Assembly (NCBI GenBank): GCA_038146865.1
Contig: JAYQSL010000007.1
Span: 620,001 to 684,000 of the forward strand
From: GCA-2709075 sp038146865
GTDB taxonomy: Bacteria > Pseudomonadota > Alphaproteobacteria > MPNO01 > UBA2964
DNA: 64,000 nt
Reading direction: 5' to 3'
Position numbers and translations under genes: made by a program. This document shows positions 1 through 8,733 of this stretch, in pieces. A model generated the notes under the pieces. It ran no database searches, had not been told where the DNA came from, and saw only the letters and a program-made list of their open reading frames with translations. Each line of letters starts with the position of its first letter. Position 1 is the first letter of the stretch.

Positions 1-1
1 G

Positions 2-352
2 GAGGCGCAATTACCGATGCTGCCAAACAATTCGCGATTTGGTTTTGAAGAGTTTAGCCGACGTGCAGGAGATTACGCTTTGACCATGGCATTGGTTGTT
101 TGGGAAGACGAGGGAGGAAAGATTTCAAATGCTCGCATCGGCCTTGGAGGAGTTGAAGATCGTCCAAGGCGGATTATTGAGGCGGAGGAAATTTTAAATG
201 GAAATATCCCGTCCGATGATGTTTTTCGAGCAGCAGCCGAGGCGGCGGCGAGCGTCGTTGATCCGATGGAGGACCATGCGACATCGGCCGGCTATCGACG
301 GGATTTAGTAAAGGCACTGACCAGACGGGCGATGGAAAAAGCTGTAAAATGA
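2..352 (+). CDS. Molybdenum hydroxylase, FAD-binding (medium) subunit, C-terminal part only
   Basis: This is the 3' end of a gene that enters from upstream; the frame is already open at base 2, so the ATG at 17 is internal. The visible 116 residues contain the pattern EEFSRRAGDYALTMALV, typical of the C-terminal domain of CoxM/CutM-type flavoprotein subunits of the xanthine dehydrogenase/CO dehydrogenase superfamily. In this family the subunit passes electrons from the iron-sulfur subunit to FAD. Its stop overlaps the start of the 2Fe-2S subunit by 4 nt (ATGA), so M, S and L subunits form one translationally coupled operon in the order coxM-coxS-coxL. The substrate is unknown. Confidence 0.85.
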   Translation, partial: EAQLPMLPNNSRFGFEEFSRRAGDYALTMALVVWEDEGGKISNARIGLGGVEDRPRRIIEAEEILNGNIPSDDVFRAAAEAAASVVDPMEDHATSAGYRRDLVKALTRRAMEKAVK

Positions 353-828
353 CGCAGAAGCACGACATAACACTTGATATTAATGGTAAAAAATACGAGA
401 TCACGGTTGAGCCCAGGCGAACGCTAGTTGATGTTATAAGAGACCAGTGTGGTCAAACTGGGACTCACGCTGGATGTCATCATGGGGTCTGCGGGGCTTG
501 CACCATTTTACTTGATGATGAACCGGTTCGCGCGTGCTTAATGTTTGGCATCCAGGCTGATGGTAAAAAAATAAGGACTGTTGAAGGGCTAGCGGACGGG
601 GACAAGTTACACCCGCTGCAGCAAGCCTTCACAGACCATCACGCCCTACAATGCGGATATTGCACGCCTGGTTTTCTGATGCTCGCGGTTGGAATACTCG
701 AAAAAGACCCTGATATTAGTCACGATGATCTTATTTCAGCATTGTCTTCAAATTTGTGCAGGTGCACTGGTTACGCAAATATTATTACAGCCGTGAAGGC
801 TGCCGCGGAACAAATGCGGGCTGGCTGA
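349..828 (+). CDS. Molybdenum hydroxylase, 2Fe-2S (small) subunit
   Basis: 159 residues, the usual length for a CoxS/CutS-type subunit. The N-terminal plant-ferredoxin-like cluster has Cys43, Cys48, Cys51 and Cys63 (within GCHHGVCGACT). The C-terminal four-helix domain binds the second cluster with Cys102, Cys105, Cys137 and Cys139 (CGYC and CRCTGY). All eight ligands are present, so the electron path from the molybdenum centre is intact. There is no signal peptide, so the enzyme is cytoplasmic. The stop and the start of the large subunit share one base (TGATG at 826-830). By itself this subunit does not show which compound is oxidised. Confidence 0.92.
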   Translation: MTQKHDITLDINGKKYEITVEPRRTLVDVIRDQCGQTGTHAGCHHGVCGACTILLDDEPVRACLMFGIQADGKKIRTVEGLADGDKLHPLQQAFTDHHALQCGYCTPGFLMLAVGILEKDPDISHDDLISALSSNLCRCTGYANIITAVKAAAEQMRAG

Positions 829-3152
829 TGGCCAGCAAAACGAAAGTTATTTTGGGTGAAAGGCTGAGGCGTCTTGAGGATCCCCCCCTCATCACAGGGC
901 AGGGCAGATTTGCTGATGATATTAACTTCCCTCATCAACTTCATATGCGGATTGTTAGAAGCCCTTATGCCCATGCTGAAATAAAGTCTATTAATACAGG
1001 GAGAGCTTCCAAAATCCCAGGGGTCGTCGCGATTTGGACCTACGATGACATTCAGAACCTAGGGCCAATTGATTTTAGAGCTGATAAGTCGGCAGAGGAA
1101 CTCAAAGCGTTTAGGCAATTTTGTTTAGCCAAGTCACGCGTTCGGTATGTAGGTGACCCAGTGGCCGCGATATTCGCTGAGGACCCCTATATCGCAGAAG
1201 ACGCTGCTGACCTCATTGAATTGGACGTTAATCAGTTACCAGTTATATCTGATGCTGATCAGGAGCCAGGAGAATTTGATGAGGGTTTAGGCTCAGAGGC
1301 CGCTTTGCTGACCCATACTTTTGGGGATGTTTCATCCGTTTGGGAATCAGCATATCTAGTCGTTGATGTTGATCTTAGAACCGGGCGTCATTCGGGAGTG
1401 CCTCTAGAGACCAGGGGTGCTATTGGGGTCCATAATAAAGCGACGGACACTTTAGAACTCTATGGGGCTGCTAAAATTCCCCATCGCAACCGAGATACTT
1501 TAGTCAGAATGCTCTCTCGTCCACCCGCGAGAATTCATTTGCATGAGGGACATACAGGGGGTGGTTTTGGAATAAGGGGAGAGCTGTATCCAGAAGACGT
1601 TTTGGTATTGGTTGCAGCAGAGAGGTTAGGGCGCCCTGTCAAATGGATAGAGGACCGGCAAGAACACATGATGGCAGCGAACCAAGGGCGCAATCAGCAT
1701 CATCTCGCAAGGATGGCATTTGACCAAGATGGCCAGATTCTAGCTATGGCTGATGAATTTTGGCATGACCAGGGAGGCTATGTAAGGACACACGGTGCTA
1801 ATGTGCCTAATCGAACCATGTGCATGTTAACTGGCGCATACAAAATACCAGCTTTCCAAGCTAAATGTCATTTTAGGCTCACAAATAAAACACCTGCAGC
1901 GACCTATCGCGCTCCCGGCCGCTTTGAGTCTACTTTCGTTCGCGAGAGAATAATGGACATTGCCGCGGAGAAATTAGGTATTGATCGAGTAGAAATTAGG
2001 CGAAGAAATTTGGTCGGCGTTGATGATATGCCTTTTAAAATCAGATTTGATGAGCCTGGTTTGGAGACACTAGTCTTTGACTCTGGTGATTATGAATCTC
2101 TGTTAGATAAAGCATTAGTCCATTTTAAATGGGATGAGCTTCAGGCCGAATTAAATGACCGTCGCGCAGGCGGAGAGCTCGTCGGATGCGGTCTTGGTGT
2201 TTTTGTAGAGGAGAGCGGCAAGGGACCTGTTGACGGTGCGCGGATAACTGTTGATACGAACGGAGACGTAGAGGTTTTGACCGGAGGAGCCTCTCTCGGT
2301 CAGGGATTTGAGACAACTATGGCCCAAATTACAGCAGCAGCGCTGGGTGCTGACTATAGTAAAATCACTGTCATTCACGGGCAAACTGATCGTATCCCGT
2401 ACGGGATAGGAGCCCATGCTGCTAGGGCGACGGTGATGACAGGTAGTGCCGTAAATATAACGGCTTTGAAGGTCCGAGAGAAAGCGCTTGATGTCGCGGC
2501 GGAGCTGCTTCAGACGACAGCAGATCGTTTAAATATTGAAAATAGCGAGGTTTTTATCTCCGACAACCGAAATGGTCCATCCGTGTCTCTTGCGGAGATT
2601 TCTGAAAGATTGGCCCCAGGTTCAAAACATTTGGGAGGGCGTGAACCTAATTTGTCTGCGGAGGGTTTTCACAACACTAAAGAAAGTGCCTTTCCTTACG
2701 GTATCCATTTTGCGGTTGCCAAGGTTGATGCGGAGACAGGGCATATAAACGTGGAGCGGTTTATGGTCGCCTATGATGTAGGACGCGCGGTGAACCATAT
2801 GTTGCTTGAAGGCCAGCTTGTTGGGGGCTGTGTGCAGGGCGTTGGTGGTGCGTTGTTTGAAGAGTTTTCCTATTCTGAAGCAGGGGAACCCCTCGCTGTG
2901 ACGCTTGCGGACTACCTACTGCCGTCAATGGACTGCGCTCCTGCTGTAGAGTGTTTGGTTACTGAGGATGCTCCAAGCCCAACAAACGAACTGGGTATTA
3001 AAGGCGGCGGTGAAGGCGGAATCAATGGCGTGGGTGCTGCAATTGCAGGGGCTATTGATGACGCAATCGGGCAAGTGGGTGCCGTGACAGAGCTTCCCGT
3101 AACTCCTCAGCGGATGAGAGAAATTCTTAATAGGGCTGGCCAGGAGCAATAA
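828..3152 (+). CDS. Molybdenum hydroxylase, large molybdopterin-binding subunit (CoxL/XdhB-like)
   Basis: 774 residues from the ATG at 828, chosen over an in-frame ATG at 756 that lies inside the small subunit gene. It has the aldehyde oxidase/xanthine dehydrogenase 'hammerhead' domain (about residues 20-130) and the molybdopterin domains after it. Visible motifs are GGGFGIRGELYPED for cofactor contact and GGGEGG near the C-terminus, which carries the catalytic Glu of the superfamily. The active-site loop reads TYRAPGRFE, neither the AYxCSFR of true aerobic CO dehydrogenase nor the AYRGAGR of form II. It is therefore probably an aldehyde or N-heteroaromatic hydroxylase rather than CO dehydrogenase. 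The next gene starts 1 nt after the stop. Confidence 0.9.
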   Translation: MASKTKVILGERLRRLEDPPLITGQGRFADDINFPHQLHMRIVRSPYAHAEIKSINTGRASKIPGVVAIWTYDDIQNLGPIDFRADKSAEELKAFRQFCLAKSRVRYVGDPVAAIFAEDPYIAEDAADLIELDVNQLPVISDADQEPGEFDEGLGSEAALLTHTFGDVSSVWESAYLVVDVDLRTGRHSGVPLETRGAIGVHNKATDTLELYGAAKIPHRNRDTLVRMLSRPPARIHLHEGHTGGGFGIRGELYPEDVLVLVAAERLGRPVKWIEDRQEHMMAANQGRNQHHLARMAFDQDGQILAMADEFWHDQGGYVRTHGANVPNRTMCMLTGAYKIPAFQAKCHFRLTNKTPAATYRAPGRFESTFVRERIMDIAAEKLGIDRVEIRRRNLVGVDDMPFKIRFDEPGLETLVFDSGDYESLLDKALVHFKWDELQAELNDRRAGGELVGCGLGVFVEESGKGPVDGARITVDTNGDVEVLTGGASLGQGFETTMAQITAAALGADYSKITVIHGQTDRIPYGIGAHAARATVMTGSAVNITALKVREKALDVAAELLQTTADRLNIENSEVFISDNRNGPSVSLAEISERLAPGSKHLGGREPNLSAEGFHNTKESAFPYGIHFAVAKVDAETGHINVERFMVAYDVGRAVNHMLLEGQLVGGCVQGVGGALFEEFSYSEAGEPLAVTLADYLLPSMDCAPAVECLVTEDAPSPTNELGIKGGGEGGINGVGAAIAGAIDDAIGQVGAVTELPVTPQRMREILNRAGQEQ

Positions 3153-3153
3153 C

Positions 3154-4140
3154 ATGGCAAAGTTGAAATTAACCTTAGCGATTGGTGATTACGAGATAGT
3201 GCGAGCACTAAAAGAAGGGGCCGTTGAACCTGATGGTATCGAATTGAATGTGCTCACAGATATGGATTCGACGACGCGCCATTGGCGGTTCCTTCGAAAT
3301 CAAGATTTCGACGTTGCGGAATGTTCTTGCTCTTCTTATTTAGTTGCGCGGGATCAGGGTATGCCATTTGAGGGCATTCCGGTCTTTTTGCATCGTCGAT
3401 TCAGGCACGGGTTTATCTTTATAAACACGGAGAAGGGTATCAACGAGCCAAAAGACTTAATTGGTTGCAAGATGGGGGTCAAACAGTATCAGTCGAGCGC
3501 CCAGCTTTGGATGCGCGGCTTTCTCGAACATGAGTATGGTGTGCCTCATCGAAGTATTAATTGGTTTTCTGAACTGGATGAGAGTATCGACTTCGAGCGG
3601 CCCGAGGACCTCAGCCTCAGTCGCTTGCCCGATGAAAAAGGCGTTGAGCAAATGCTCGTTGATGGAGAACTGGATGCATTAATGCACCCAGACCTCATCC
3701 AACCTCTTATTGATGGTGACAGGAGGGTAGGGCGTTTATTCCCAGAATTTAAAGAAGAGGAAAAAAAATTTTTTAAAAAAACTGGGATCTTTCCAATCAT
3801 GCATGTATTAGGAATAAAACGTGAGATTGTAGAAGAAAATCCGTGGGTTCCAATAAATTTGTATCATGCTTTTAATGAAGCTAAACAAATTGCAATGAAG
3901 CGAATGATTAATCCCCGTATAGTTCCCTTAGCTTGGTATCGAGAGGCGTGGGAGGAACAAGAACAAATCCTGGGCAGTGATCCTTGGGAGTATGGGCTCA
4001 CAGATGCGAATGTGAGACAACTGGACATGTTGGTAGGATTTTCGCACGAGCAAGGCATGATCCGCCGAAAAATGCCCCTCGATGAGCTGTTTCTGAGTGT
4101 TACACAGGGCCGGAAGAGGGGCGAGGTGTTTCGCGTATAA
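3154..4140 (+). CDS. Pht5/NMT1-like protein (4,5-dihydroxyphthalate decarboxylase or substrate-binding-protein fold), no signal peptide
   Basis: 328 residues resembling the group annotated either as 4,5-dihydroxyphthalate decarboxylase or as ABC-type substrate-binding protein. Family features include FLHRRFRHGFIFIN, DLIGCKMGVKQYQSSAQLW and the repeated DGELDALMHPD. The N-terminus begins MAKLKLTLAIGDYE and has no signal sequence or lipobox, so the product is probably cytoplasmic and may be an enzyme on a periplasmic-binding-protein fold. It lies 1 nt after the Mo-hydroxylase large subunit and directly abuts the CoA ligase gene, so it belongs to the same operon. A paralogue sits at 23348-24352 in the same catabolic region. 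The function is inferred from resemblance and context only. Confidence 0.75.
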   Translation: MAKLKLTLAIGDYEIVRALKEGAVEPDGIELNVLTDMDSTTRHWRFLRNQDFDVAECSCSSYLVARDQGMPFEGIPVFLHRRFRHGFIFINTEKGINEPKDLIGCKMGVKQYQSSAQLWMRGFLEHEYGVPHRSINWFSELDESIDFERPEDLSLSRLPDEKGVEQMLVDGELDALMHPDLIQPLIDGDRRVGRLFPEFKEEEKKFFKKTGIFPIMHVLGIKREIVEENPWVPINLYHAFNEAKQIAMKRMINPRIVPLAWYREAWEEQEQILGSDPWEYGLTDANVRQLDMLVGFSHEQGMIRRKMPLDELFLSVTQGRKRGEVFRV

Positions 4141-5683
4141 ATGGCGCGAACAAGTTCAGAAATTCTGGCCTCCCTGCCGAGACGCCTGATTGATGTTCCC
4201 CGTACATGGGCAGAAGCGACGCCAAGCGAACCCGTCGTCTTTTACGAGGGGCAAAAGATAACTTATGAACAATTTTGGCGAGATATATGTCGCGCAAGAG
4301 ACGCACTCAGAAATTTTGGCGTAGATGCCGGTGACCGAATTGGGCTGGTTGTTGAGAATTGTTACGATGCTATTTGTTTTTTCTATGCAATAACAGATTT
4401 AGAAGCCACGGCTATAATGGCCAATGCCAGGTTATCTGAACGTGAAATCCAAGTCGTCCTCAAAGAAGCAGATGTCAAAGGAGCTATTTTTGCTCCATTA
4501 GGTCTCAATTCCGTGAACGCGCATATTCAGTCCTTTGGTGGCACTGATCTCGGCGAATATGGCTTTAGTCAGTCTGCCTTCTCCTTTTTCAATAAAAACG
4601 CCTCTCCCGAGCCTGTAACTGATGATCCCAGCAAACTTTTGGCTGCGATGCTTTTTACTTCAGGAAGTACCGGTGTTCCAAAAGGAGCTATGCTAAGCCA
4701 TCGGACAATGCTGTACCAGGCATCTATGGTTTCTGAAAGGAGAGAGTTTGGCCGTGGTGATTGCCCGTATGTTGTTGCTCCGATGGTCCATATCCTAGGT
4801 CTAGCTGGTATGGTTATTCCCCTTATCCACGGAGGGGCTTCTATGAGGTTGGTCTCGCGGTTTGATGCTGAAGCGGTTGTTGAAGAGCTTTGTAAAGGTG
4901 AATTGACGCACCTCTACGGAGCTGCGCCGATGTTTTCAGCGATCGCAAGTTTTATAGAGAAAAACAACATCAATATTGGGGGACACAAAGTTAAAGAAAT
5001 TTTAGCTGGTGGCGCACCCGCGGGTGAAGAATTACGCGGTCGAATAGCTGAATATATTTGGGATGCCTCTCGGTACTGGTTATGCAGCCACTGAATGTTC
5101 TCCAATTTCTGCGAGTACGCCGACTGATCCGCCGAATCCCGGAGCGGTTGGAAAACCTTGGCATGGAATGGAGGTTCGGATAGCAGGCAAAAATGGCGAG
5201 GACTTGCCGTCCGGTGAGGTAGGAGAGGTTTGGTGTAGAGGCCCCAATGTGATGGATGGTTACTATCGTAACTCGGAGGCTACGGCCGAGGTCACGAGGC
5301 GAGATGGGTGGGTAGCAATCGGAGATCTTGCCTACCTTGACGACGACAATCAGCTTCACCTGGTGGGTCGCCTCAAGGAAATGATCAATCGCTCAGGTTT
5401 CAACGTGTACCCAGCAGAAATAGAGCAAGTTCTAAATAGCCATCCAGATGTTTTGTACTCGGCTGTTGTTGGTCGTTCCGTACCTGGAAACGAGGAGGTT
5501 ATTGCTTTTGTTGAGGCATCTCCTGGACATCAACTAGTAATTAAAGATTTGGAAAAGTTTATTGCGGGGAAGCTTGCTCCGTACAAAAAGCCAGCAGAAA
5601 TTATTTTATTGGAAGCTCTGCCGCTTGGTCCCACCGGTAAAATTGCTAAGTCAAAGTTGCAGGATCTCGCTGCTCTGAAATAG
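4141..5683 (+). pseudogene. AMP-dependent acyl-CoA ligase, interrupted by a frameshift
   Basis: The two halves of one AMP-forming acyl-CoA synthetase lie in different frames. The first (4141-5094) carries the adenylate P-loop LFTSGSTGVPKGAML and ends in unrelated residues after RIAEYI. The second, in the +1 frame, resumes with MPLGTGYAATECSP, the A5 motif, and continues to the C-terminal domain with the hinge VGRLKEMINRSG and catalytic Lys in PTGKIAKSK. Removing one base in the run ATATTTGGGATG (about 5054-5065) would restore a protein of about 513 residues. Either the gene is inactivated or there is a homopolymer sequencing error. The start immediately follows the previous stop. Its likely role was activation of an aromatic or short organic acid. 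Confidence 0.8.
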
Positions 5684-5853
5684 CACCCGAAGAATTATTA
5701 TATTTTGGGCAAGCTATTATTCGGAATTTTCAGTGTGATAATTGGATGAAAACTTCTGAAAGAAGTATCAAAAATGTTGATAAACCGAAATTATGTTAGG
5801 CTCTATAATCCCTCTAAAATTATAATAAACTATAGAATTTCTTGGACTACACC

Positions 5854-6765
5854 ATGGCTTTAAATATTTCTACCAATAAAGATAAGTTCTTTGCTGAGGT
5901 TTGCGGCTTGGACCTCTCAATGCCCCTCTCATCGACTGAAAAAGCGGATCTGCTCGAAGTAGCCCATGAGAATGCTGTTTTGCTGTTTCGAAATCAAAAA
6001 TTAGATGAGGAACAACATCTCACTATGTCGCGTCAATTTGGAGGATTGGAAACAACTATTCAGAGGGGCCGGAAACGCAGAGTGAGGCCTGAATTTGCTG
6101 ATATCTCTAATCTAGATTGGGATGGAACTATGCTGGAGTCAGATAGCGGTAGGGCGATTTATAGTTCAGCAAACCAACTATGGCACTCAGACGCATCATT
6201 CAGGGAAAACCCGCCGAAATTCTCTTTTCTATATGCTGAGGAAGTTGTTGAAACAGGTGGAGAAACAGAATTTTGTGATGAAAGAGCCGCTTGGGACGCC
6301 TTAGAACCTGAAATGAAAGAAAAGATAGACGGTCTGGTGGCCTGGCACTCCTTGATGGAATCACGGCGCCGAACGGGATTTATAGAGTTTACTGAGGGGG
6401 AGAGGGAAGCCTTTCCATCAGTGCCACAACCGATTGTTAGAACTCATCCTGCCACCGGAAGAAAAAATTTGTTTTTGGGGGCTCACGCCTCTCATGTCGA
6501 GAATTTAGGACGAGAAGACGGCGCGAAACTTCTTGATGATCTCGTGGAGTTCGCTACCCAGGAACGTTTTGTTCGAAGTCATACATGGTCGGTCGGGGAT
6601 TTAATAATGTGGGATAATCGTTGTGTTCTCCATCGCGGAAGACCATTCAATGCCACCACGGAAAGACGTGTCATGAGGAGAACGACGATCTCGGGGGATG
6701 GTCCAATAGTAGTTAATGGTCAACCGATTGATGAGTTGGCCTCTTACGGAGCCTTGAACGAATAA
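5854..6765 (+). CDS. TauD/TfdA-family Fe(II)/2-oxoglutarate-dependent dioxygenase
   Basis: 303 residues from the ATG at 5854; a TTG at 5842 is a weaker alternative and neither start has a clear ribosome binding site. The 2-His-1-carboxylate iron site is visible as WHSDASF (His111, Asp113) and VLHRGRPF (His260), and the 2-oxoglutarate-binding Arg lies in ERRVMRR (about 271-275). The family hydroxylates taurine, 2,4-dichlorophenoxyacetate and many carboxylates or sulfonates. It is followed 2 nt later by a dienelactone hydrolase gene, which hints at degradation of an aromatic ether or ring-derived acid, as TfdA and TfdE do. The actual substrate cannot be read from the sequence. Confidence 0.88.
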   Translation: MALNISTNKDKFFAEVCGLDLSMPLSSTEKADLLEVAHENAVLLFRNQKLDEEQHLTMSRQFGGLETTIQRGRKRRVRPEFADISNLDWDGTMLESDSGRAIYSSANQLWHSDASFRENPPKFSFLYAEEVVETGGETEFCDERAAWDALEPEMKEKIDGLVAWHSLMESRRRTGFIEFTEGEREAFPSVPQPIVRTHPATGRKNLFLGAHASHVENLGREDGAKLLDDLVEFATQERFVRSHTWSVGDLIMWDNRCVLHRGRPFNATTERRVMRRTTISGDGPIVVNGQPIDELASYGALNE

Positions 6766-6767
6766 AT

Positions 6768-7439
6768 ATGAGCTCCGAAATTACACTTGCGGCCAAAGAT
6801 GGACACGAGTTTGCCGTTACGCATGCTCCAGCTGCTCAGGCTTTTGGTAGTGTTATCATCCTCCATGCGGTGTACGGCGTTACTGACCATATAAGTAAGT
6901 TGTGTGACAGATTTGCGAATGCAGGATTTTCGGCGTTTGCTCCTTGGTTGTTTGATCGGGTACAGGCGGGCCTTGTTCATCCTTATACACAGGAGGGAAC
7001 AAACTCGGGGCGTAAGAGTTACGAGAGTATTTCCGAAGATAAACTCCTATTGGATATTGAGGCCTGCCGTCAGGAAGCCAATAAATATGGCCATGTTGCA
7101 ATTTGTGGATTCTGCACGGGGGGAACTTGGGCCTGGGTTGGGGCAAGTGTCCTAGAGTTTGATGCCGCAGTCGTTTTCTATGGTTCTCAGGTCATAGAAC
7201 ACATCCATCGTAGCCCTAAATGTCCAACTGAAATGCATTACGGTGACGAAGATTTTGTAGTTCCAATAAATATTATTGAAATGATTAGATCGGATCATTT
7301 AGATGTGCCCTGCCACATGTATGAGGGCTGTAATCATGCATTTTTCAACCCTGATCAGAAGTTTTATGATGCCAACGCTGCTGACTTGATGTGGGACCGT
7401 TCTCTGCGTTTTCTTCGCAAGCAGTTGTCAAAATCCTAA
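6768..7439 (+). CDS. Dienelactone hydrolase family protein
   Basis: 223-residue alpha/beta hydrolase of dienelactone hydrolase size. The nucleophile is a cysteine, as in carboxymethylenebutenolidases: GFCTGG with Cys116. The acid is Asp162 in YGDEDFVVP and the histidine is His190 in GCNHAFFNP, so the Cys-Asp-His triad is complete. Such enzymes open dienelactones formed in the modified ortho-cleavage of chlorocatechols and related rings, although many homologues act on other esters. It starts 2 nt after the TauD-like gene and is probably co-transcribed with it. No signal peptide is seen. Confidence 0.88.
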   Translation: MSSEITLAAKDGHEFAVTHAPAAQAFGSVIILHAVYGVTDHISKLCDRFANAGFSAFAPWLFDRVQAGLVHPYTQEGTNSGRKSYESISEDKLLLDIEACRQEANKYGHVAICGFCTGGTWAWVGASVLEFDAAVVFYGSQVIEHIHRSPKCPTEMHYGDEDFVVPINIIEMIRSDHLDVPCHMYEGCNHAFFNPDQKFYDANAADLMWDRSLRFLRKQLSKS

Positions 7440-7837
7440 AAAGAAGGTGACCCGAACGACTTGTAACTCTGTGGCGGTTTTCCGCCTGTTGGCTACTCGA
7501 AAAGGAGTCAATAATTCAATATGTTAAGGAGTCATTTTTAGAAGGCTAAGGTGAAATTAGCGGGGGGAGAAAATGTTAAGTTCCGCCTCCAGTAAGCTAG
7601 TAGAAGTAATTAGAATTTTGCCTCGGATGTTTCGCACCATAAAATATAAAGTTGCGCCTAAAAAAAGTGCATCAGGGGATTAAAATTTCTGCCGCTTAGC
7701 GGATAACGCTCCCAATCAGACAAAAATCGTTCATGAAGGCTCGAAAAAATTAGGGAATTTTTCATATGTCCTTGGACATTAGAACAACATCGTCCTAGCC
7801 TCCCGATTATAGTTCAGGAGAAAAGGGATAAGGTCTT
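7440..7837 (+). other. Intergenic region after the TauD-hydrolase pair
   Basis: About 400 nt without a convincing gene. It contains two short hairpins: GGCGG-TTTT-CCGCC at 7473-7486, 33 nt after the hydrolase stop but without a following T-run, and CCGC-TTA-GCGG at 7692-7702. A 36-codon reading frame at 7573-7683 is listed separately. The region must also hold the promoter of the DUF3126 gene at 7838; no clear -35/-10 pair stands out. AAGG lies 4 nt before that gene's start. Confidence 0.5.
7573..7683 (+). CDS. Possible 36-residue basic small protein
   Basis: An ATG at 7573 preceded by GGGGGGAG opens a 36-codon frame rich in Lys, Arg and Ser (starts MLSSASSKLVEVIRI, ends KSASGD). The purine run is closer to the ATG than an ideal ribosome binding site. 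I recognise no family, and a frame this short can arise by chance. It is recorded because the surrounding 400 nt has no other candidate gene. Confidence 0.18.
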   Translation: MLSSASSKLVEVIRILPRMFRTIKYKVAPKKSASGD

Positions 7838-8062
7838 ATGACGGCGGTTGAAATTGCTAAAGTACAGGCATACTTAAGGAAGACTTTTTCTAATAATTTG
7901 ATTAAAGTCATCCCACCTCAAAGATCTACAGGCCCTGTCGAGGTGCAGATCGGTGAGGAATTTATTGGCGTTTTGCATCGGGACGATGATGAAGGAGAAG
8001 TTTCCTATTCGCTTCTGATGTCAATATTGGAAGAAGACCTACCCTCTGATTTGATCAATTGA
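7838..8062 (+). CDS. DUF3126 family small protein
   Basis: 74 residues matching the alphaproteobacterial DUF3126 pattern: N-terminal EIAKVQAYLRKTF, a central EVQIGEEFIGVLHRDDDEGE and C-terminal SYSLLMSILEEDL. The function is unknown. The fold is predicted to be a small alpha/beta domain without signal or membrane segments. It is followed 9 nt later by a cyclophilin gene. Its presence is one of the signs that the host is an alphaproteobacterium. Confidence 0.85.
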   Translation: MTAVEIAKVQAYLRKTFSNNLIKVIPPQRSTGPVEVQIGEEFIGVLHRDDDEGEVSYSLLMSILEEDLPSDLIN

Positions 8063-8071
8063 GAAAACTAT

Positions 8072-8722
8072 ATGCATCGTGGAAGTATTTTTTGGGCGTC
8101 TTTAGTAGCGGCTCTAAGTTGTGTTTTTGCTTTGGTGTATGTTACCGCACCGAAAATAGGACCCTTATCAACTGCAGCGAATGCTGCCCCTGAAACTACA
8201 AAAGCAAAAATACCAGGAAGGACTAAAAAAATGAGAATGATCACCAATGAAGGTGAAATCGTGCTGGAGCTTTTTGAAGATGAAGCACCCGAAACAGTTG
8301 CTAACTTCAAAAAATACGTTGTTAACGGTCACTATAATGGAACCGTATTTCATCGAGTTATAAAAGGCTTCATGATTCAGGGTGGCGGGTTCGAGCCCGG
8401 CATGACCCAAAAAGAGACTGGGGAACCTATAAAAAATGAGGCTGATAATGGGATTAAGAATGAGGTCGGGACAATAGCCATGGCTCGGACCAATGACCCT
8501 CACTCAGCAACAGCTCAGTTTTTCATCAATGTCGCCAATAACGAGTTTTTAAATCATAGATCACCTGACCCACAAGGTTGGGGGTATGCCGTATTCGGTA
8601 AAGTCGTATCAGGTATGGACGTGGTGGAGAAAATCGAAAACGTGGCAACAGGTCAGCGGGGACCTTACGGAGATGTTCCTAATTCCGATGTAATAATAGA
8701 GAAGGTGGAGGAAATAGAGTAG
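8072..8722 (+). CDS. Peptidyl-prolyl cis-trans isomerase, cyclophilin type, exported
   Basis: 216 residues. A hydrophobic N-terminal segment (about 7-28) and a signal-peptidase-like site after AANA (about residue 38) suggest a periplasmic or anchored protein. The cyclophilin domain follows from about residue 53: FHRVIKGFMIQGG contains the catalytic Arg and the hydrophobic pocket, and AQFFINV and the later VFGKVVSGMDVVEKI are typical. It catalyses proline isomerisation during protein folding. An internal ATG near 8231 would give a cytoplasmic PpiB-like form, but the in-frame signal sequence favours the longer product. It converges with the ornithine cyclodeaminase-like gene, with 11 nt between the stops. 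Confidence 0.88.
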   Translation: MHRGSIFWASLVAALSCVFALVYVTAPKIGPLSTAANAAPETTKAKIPGRTKKMRMITNEGEIVLELFEDEAPETVANFKKYVVNGHYNGTVFHRVIKGFMIQGGGFEPGMTQKETGEPIKNEADNGIKNEVGTIAMARTNDPHSATAQFFINVANNEFLNHRSPDPQGWGYAVFGKVVSGMDVVEKIENVATGQRGPYGDVPNSDVIIEKVEEIE

Positions 8723-8733
8723 GCGTCTCCCTA

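Noticed and set aside
828..3152. Calling the Mo-hydroxylase an aerobic CO dehydrogenase
   Set aside because: The active-site loop lacks the AYxCSFR motif required for that function.
5777..5809. TTGATA and TATAAT upstream of the TauD-like gene as a promoter
   Set aside because: The hexamers are good but 21 nt apart, too far for a normal sigma-70 promoter; the TATAAT alone is not enough in AT-rich sequence.
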